Shown piece after piece: positions 11,045 to 13,137 of a DNA stretch of 13,137 nt; position 1 is the first letter of the stretch; each line of letters begins with the position of its first letter. Origin of the DNA: a bacterium (GTDB lineage: Bacteria; Elusimicrobiota; Elusimicrobia; Elusimicrobiales; UBA9959); assembly GCA_021812825.1 (NCBI GenBank), contig JAKAMO010000077.1, forward strand, positions 1 to 13,137, in the 5' to 3' direction. A program made the translations under genes and the position numbers. The notes under the pieces are model-generated. The model worked only from the letters and a program-made list of their open reading frames with translations, did not search any database and had not been told where the DNA came from.

Positions 11045-12184
11045 ATGATGAAAGGCCGCTCCGGCTACCCGATAAAGGTGGCGCTGATCTACGGCACCTG
11101 CCCGTCGGGCCATTACGCCGCGGCCAGGGCCATAGCGGAGTTCCTCCCGCCAAGCGTGATAGAACCGGTCTTCATCGACCTTTCCGAGGTCTACCCGGAC
11201 TTCGGGCCCTTCGTGGCCAGGACCTACCTGCAGGTGCTGAGCCGGACCCCGGCGCTGTGGCATTACGCGTACGACAACGACTTCGTGGCCTTCGCCGCCG
11301 GCGCGCTGCGGGAGGCCGTACTCCCGTTCTCCTCCAGGAAGCTGGAGGAGCTCCTGCTGAAGAAAGGGGTGCGCGCCGTCATCTCCACGCAGGCGCTCCC
11401 GTCGCTGATGATAACGAAGAGCCGCCAGCTCTCGCGGCTGCCGCTGTTCTCGGTGCTGACGGATTTCTGCGCCCACGCCTACTGGCCCCCGCGGGGCGTG
11501 CAGGCGTACTTCGTGCCGGAACGCGGGGCCGCCGGGGAGTTGCGGAAGCGCGGCGCTCCTCCGGAGAGGATCGTCCTGACCGGCATCCCGGTGCGCAAGG
11601 AATTTTCCGGCGTCCAGCCGGACAAGGTCTCGGCCAGGAAGAAGCTGGGCCTGGCCCCCGGATTGTTCACGGTACTGATCACGGGCGGCAGCCGCGGCCT
11701 CGGGAACCTGCAGGAGGCGGCCATGTCCCTGCAGCCGCTGCTGGGGCGCCTGCAGGCCGCGGTGCTCTGCGGCAACAACCGCAAGCTCTGCAGGCAGGCG
11801 GAGAAGGCCGCCGCCAACACCCGCCACCTCCGCTTCGTGGACTTCACGGACTCTCCGGAGGACTACTACCGCGCGGCGGACCTGGTGGTGGGCAAGCCAG
11901 GAGGCGTTACGCTGGCCGAGGCCATGGCGCTGGCCAAGCCGTTCATCATCTACTCCCCGCTGCCGGGGCAGGAGGCCAGGAACACGGCTTTTCTGATGAG
12001 GCACCGGCTGGCGGAATCCGCTGGCTCCGCCTCCGAGCTGCTGCCTCTGGTCAAGAAATACGTCGCCAGCCCGCACATGCTCTCGCAGGCCTCCGCCGCA
12101 CTGGCGGAACACGCGCGGCCGCACGCGGCGCGCGACATAGCCGCCAGGGTCATCTCGGCGCTCACCGGCAACGGCGCCGGCTGA
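11045..12184 (+). CDS. MurG/MGDG-synthase-like glycosyltransferase
   Basis: This 379-residue protein has the two-domain GT-B layout of the GT28 family. The N-terminal acceptor domain contains GTCPSGHYAAARAIAEFL, like the GGGH-A-A motif of diacylglycerol glycosyltransferases (MGDG synthase, UgtP). The C-terminal donor-binding domain contains ITGGSRGLGN, FTDSPEDYYRAADLVVGKPGGVTLAEA and PLPGQEARNTAFL, which are close to that subfamily. It probably adds a sugar to a lipid at the membrane. Sugar and acceptor cannot be read from sequence. ATG 11045 or 11048 is preferred. The frame is open from TTG 11030, but that codon overlaps the promoter. Confidence 0.85.
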   Translation: MMKGRSGYPIKVALIYGTCPSGHYAAARAIAEFLPPSVIEPVFIDLSEVYPDFGPFVARTYLQVLSRTPALWHYAYDNDFVAFAAGALREAVLPFSSRKLEELLLKKGVRAVISTQALPSLMITKSRQLSRLPLFSVLTDFCAHAYWPPRGVQAYFVPERGAAGELRKRGAPPERIVLTGIPVRKEFSGVQPDKVSARKKLGLAPGLFTVLITGGSRGLGNLQEAAMSLQPLLGRLQAAVLCGNNRKLCRQAEKAAANTRHLRFVDFTDSPEDYYRAADLVVGKPGGVTLAEAMALAKPFIIYSPLPGQEARNTAFLMRHRLAESAGSASELLPLVKKYVASPHMLSQASAALAEHARPHAARDIAARVISALTGNGAG

Positions 12185-12196
12185 AACTGCGCGAGA

Positions 12197-12225
12197 TTGA
12201 ATTCCGGCCTTTTTTCTGGTATCAT
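12197..12225 (+). promoter_or_regulatory. Promoter of tRNA-Pro(CGG)
   Basis: TTGAAT (12197-12202) and TATCAT (12220-12225) are 17 bases apart, and TGG before the -10 box gives an extended element. Transcription should start near 12232, about 28 bases before the tRNA. Confidence 0.7.
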
Positions 12226-12259
12226 ATACCGGCAACGTTACCGAAGCGGGAAGCGATAT

Positions 12260-12333
12260 CGGGGTGTGGCTCAGCTGGCTAGAGCGCTCGCTTCGGGTGC
12301 GAGAGATCGTGAGTTCAAATCTCACCACCCCGA
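12260..12333 (+). tRNA. tRNA-Pro(CGG)
   Basis: Acceptor CGGGGTG pairs with CACCCCG, with discriminator A12333. The D-arm contains GGCTCAGCTGGCTAGAGC. The anticodon stem CTCGC/GCGAG closes loop TTCGGGT, giving anticodon CGG with G37. The T-arm is GTGAG/CTCAC with loop TTCAAAT. CCA is not encoded. It reads CCG, the proline codon favoured in GC-rich genes. Confidence 0.95.
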
Positions 12334-12352
12334 TCCAATTTACCCAGTACCA

Positions 12353-12382
12353 GGCCCGCCGCGAGGCGGGCCGTTATTTTTG
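12353..12382 (+). terminator. Terminator after tRNA-Pro(CGG)
   Basis: GGCCCGCC (12353-12360) pairs with GGCGGGCC (12365-12372) around a GCGA tetraloop, followed by GTTATTTTTG. Confidence 0.88.
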
Positions 12383-12405
12383 CCCGTTGCGCTGTCAATA
12401 GCGCC

Positions 12406-12435
12406 TTGCTAGCGGGCATATTTTTAAAGTATCAT
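12406..12435 (+). promoter_or_regulatory. Probable promoter of the acylphosphatase-sigma factor unit
   Basis: TTGCTA (12406-12411) and TATCAT (12430-12435) are 18 bases apart. A small palindrome, GCGCT/AGCGC (12389-12393 with 12400-12404), lies just upstream. Confidence 0.45.
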
Positions 12436-12459
12436 TGTATCCGTCGGAACACGATAAAT

Positions 12460-12738
12460 ATGCGCTTGAGCTTCAGGGTTTTCGGCATGGTACAGGGAGT
12501 CGGCTTCCGCTGGTTCGTAAAGGAAGCCGCGTCCAGCCACGGAGTCACCGGCTGGGTACGAAACACCCTGGACGGGGCGGTGGAGGGGGAAGCCCAGGGC
12601 AACGTGCCCGCGCTGGACGCGTTCGTCAAGTCCCTCAAGAACGGCAATCCGATGGCGCGCGTAGACAGGGCCGAGACACAGGAGATGCTGGACCAGGAAG
12701 CTGCGGAAAAAGATTTTCACATCAAACCCACGGTTTAA
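12460..12738 (+). CDS. acyP: Acylphosphatase
   Basis: This 92-residue enzyme hydrolyses acyl phosphates such as acetyl phosphate. The signature VFGMVQGVGFRWFV carries the phosphate-binding loop and catalytic arginine, and GWVRNTLDGAVEGEAQG holds the catalytic asparagine. Length is normal for the family. The frame is open from TTG 12406, but that lies in the promoter, and homology begins at ATG 12460, which has no clear ribosome-binding site. The sigma factor gene follows after 13 bases. PlsY in this window also uses an acyl phosphate substrate, but no direct link is shown. Confidence 0.93.
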   Translation: MRLSFRVFGMVQGVGFRWFVKEAASSHGVTGWVRNTLDGAVEGEAQGNVPALDAFVKSLKNGNPMARVDRAETQEMLDQEAAEKDFHIKPTV

Positions 12739-12751
12739 GCGAGAGGTGAAC

Positions 12752-13137
12752 ATGGCTGAAGAAGAGAAGGACGGAGCGGAGAAGGAGCGGGAGGAAAAAG
12801 AGACCCCGGCTGCCCCTGCCCCCAAGGAAAAGCTGAGCGACATAAACATAGACTCCACCAACCAGTACATACGCAGGATCAGCCAGATAGACCATAAGAT
12901 TTCGCGCGAGGAGTCGCACGAACTGTGGAAACGCGTAAAGCGCGGCGACCGCCGCGCCAAAGAGCGCATCATGGAGCTGAACCTCAAGCTCGTGATCCCG
13001 ATAGCCAAGCGCTTCCTGTACCAGGGCGCCGACCTGATGGACCTAGTCGAGGAGGGCAACCTCGGCCTGCTGCACGCGATAGACAAGTTCGACCCGCGTA
13101 AGGGCTACCGCTTCTCGACCTACGCGTCGTACTGGAT
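12752..13137 (+). CDS. Sigma-70 family RNA polymerase sigma factor, 5' part
   Basis: The first 128 residues are present and the window edge cuts the rest. After a charged Glu/Lys-rich, low-complexity N-terminus (1-28) comes region 1.2 (about 34-75, STNQYIRRISQIDHKISREESHELWKRV). Region 2 follows with ERIMELNLKLVIPIAKRF, DLVEEGNLGLLHAIDKFDP and the start of the -10-melting segment GYRFSTYASYW. This is the primary/RpoS/RpoH-like type (group 1-3), not ECF. The N-terminus lacks a long region 1.1, so an alternative or RpoS-like factor is plausible, but the subgroup is not decided. ATG 12752 has an AGAGGTGA ribosome-binding site. Confidence 0.9.
   Translation, partial: MAEEEKDGAEKEREEKETPAAPAPKEKLSDINIDSTNQYIRRISQIDHKISREESHELWKRVKRGDRRAKERIMELNLKLVIPIAKRFLYQGADLMDLVEEGNLGLLHAIDKFDPRKGYRFSTYASYW

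Noticed and set aside
11257..12282. Plus-strand 341-codon frame inside the glycosyltransferase
   Set aside because: It is out of frame with strong GT28 motifs and rich in Arg/Gly/Ala, as expected of a shifted frame.
10823..12328. Minus-strand 501-codon open frame across the glycosyltransferase, terminator and tRNA-Pro(CGG)
   Set aside because: It runs through a tRNA, a terminator and a well-supported gene on the opposite strand. Its composition (Arg/Gly/Gln/Val-rich) is typical of an antisense frame in GC-rich DNA.
1..13137. CRISPR array or toxin-antitoxin pair
   Set aside because: No regularly spaced short repeats are seen. The small HTH gene beside the recombinase fits an excisionase/regulator better than an antitoxin, since no toxin partner is present.

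Overview
The window reads as GC-rich bacterial chromosome, densely packed and almost entirely on the + strand. It has gram-negative-type features, such as a lipoprotein-like secreted serpin and PlsY-based phospholipid synthesis. An Elusimicrobiota-like lineage is possible, but that is a guess from overall style and not from a diagnostic marker. Several promoters put a TATAAT-like box only 4-7 bases before an ATG, so leaderless or near-leaderless mRNAs look common.

Region 1 (1-2280) is the unusual part. A small MerR/excisionase-type HTH gene and a large serine recombinase gene, visibly poorer in GC than the rest, lie between two perfect 146-bp inverted repeats (126-271 and 2127-2272). The right repeat contains both the 3' end of the recombinase gene and the first 26 codons of miaB. 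It ends inside the codon for the first Fe-S cluster cysteine of MiaB. The left repeat is an inverted copy whose miaB frame stops at once. The layout resembles a Hin-type invertible cassette at the 5' end of a tRNA-modification gene. A rearrangement scar or an assembly chimera remains possible. Each repeat also holds an inward-facing terminator hairpin.

Region 2 (2193-6241) is a tRNA-modification and translation block: miaB (methylthiolation of i6A37) overlapping a PilZ-domain gene with an extra cysteine tail, then a promoter, then miaA (i6A37 synthesis) overlapping hflX (ribosome-associated GTPase).

Region 3 (6264-8287) runs plsY, a bifunctional-nuclease-domain (DUF151) gene, an HU/IHF-type gene and a MerR-type gene, overlapping or abutting. 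It is followed by tRNA-Pro(GGG) enclosed by a 14-bp flanking stem that ends in a T tract.

Region 4 (8319-11031) holds a putatively inhibitory lipoprotein serpin, a convergent CopZ-like metal-binding gene on the minus strand, and a divergent PerR-type regulator overlapping a 2-Cys peroxiredoxin. Fur/Per-like half-sites lie in the perR promoter and a strong terminator closes the unit.

Region 5 (11033-13137) holds a MurG/MGDG-synthase-like glycosyltransferase, tRNA-Pro(CGG) with terminator, acylphosphatase, and the 5' part of a sigma-70 family factor cut by the window edge.
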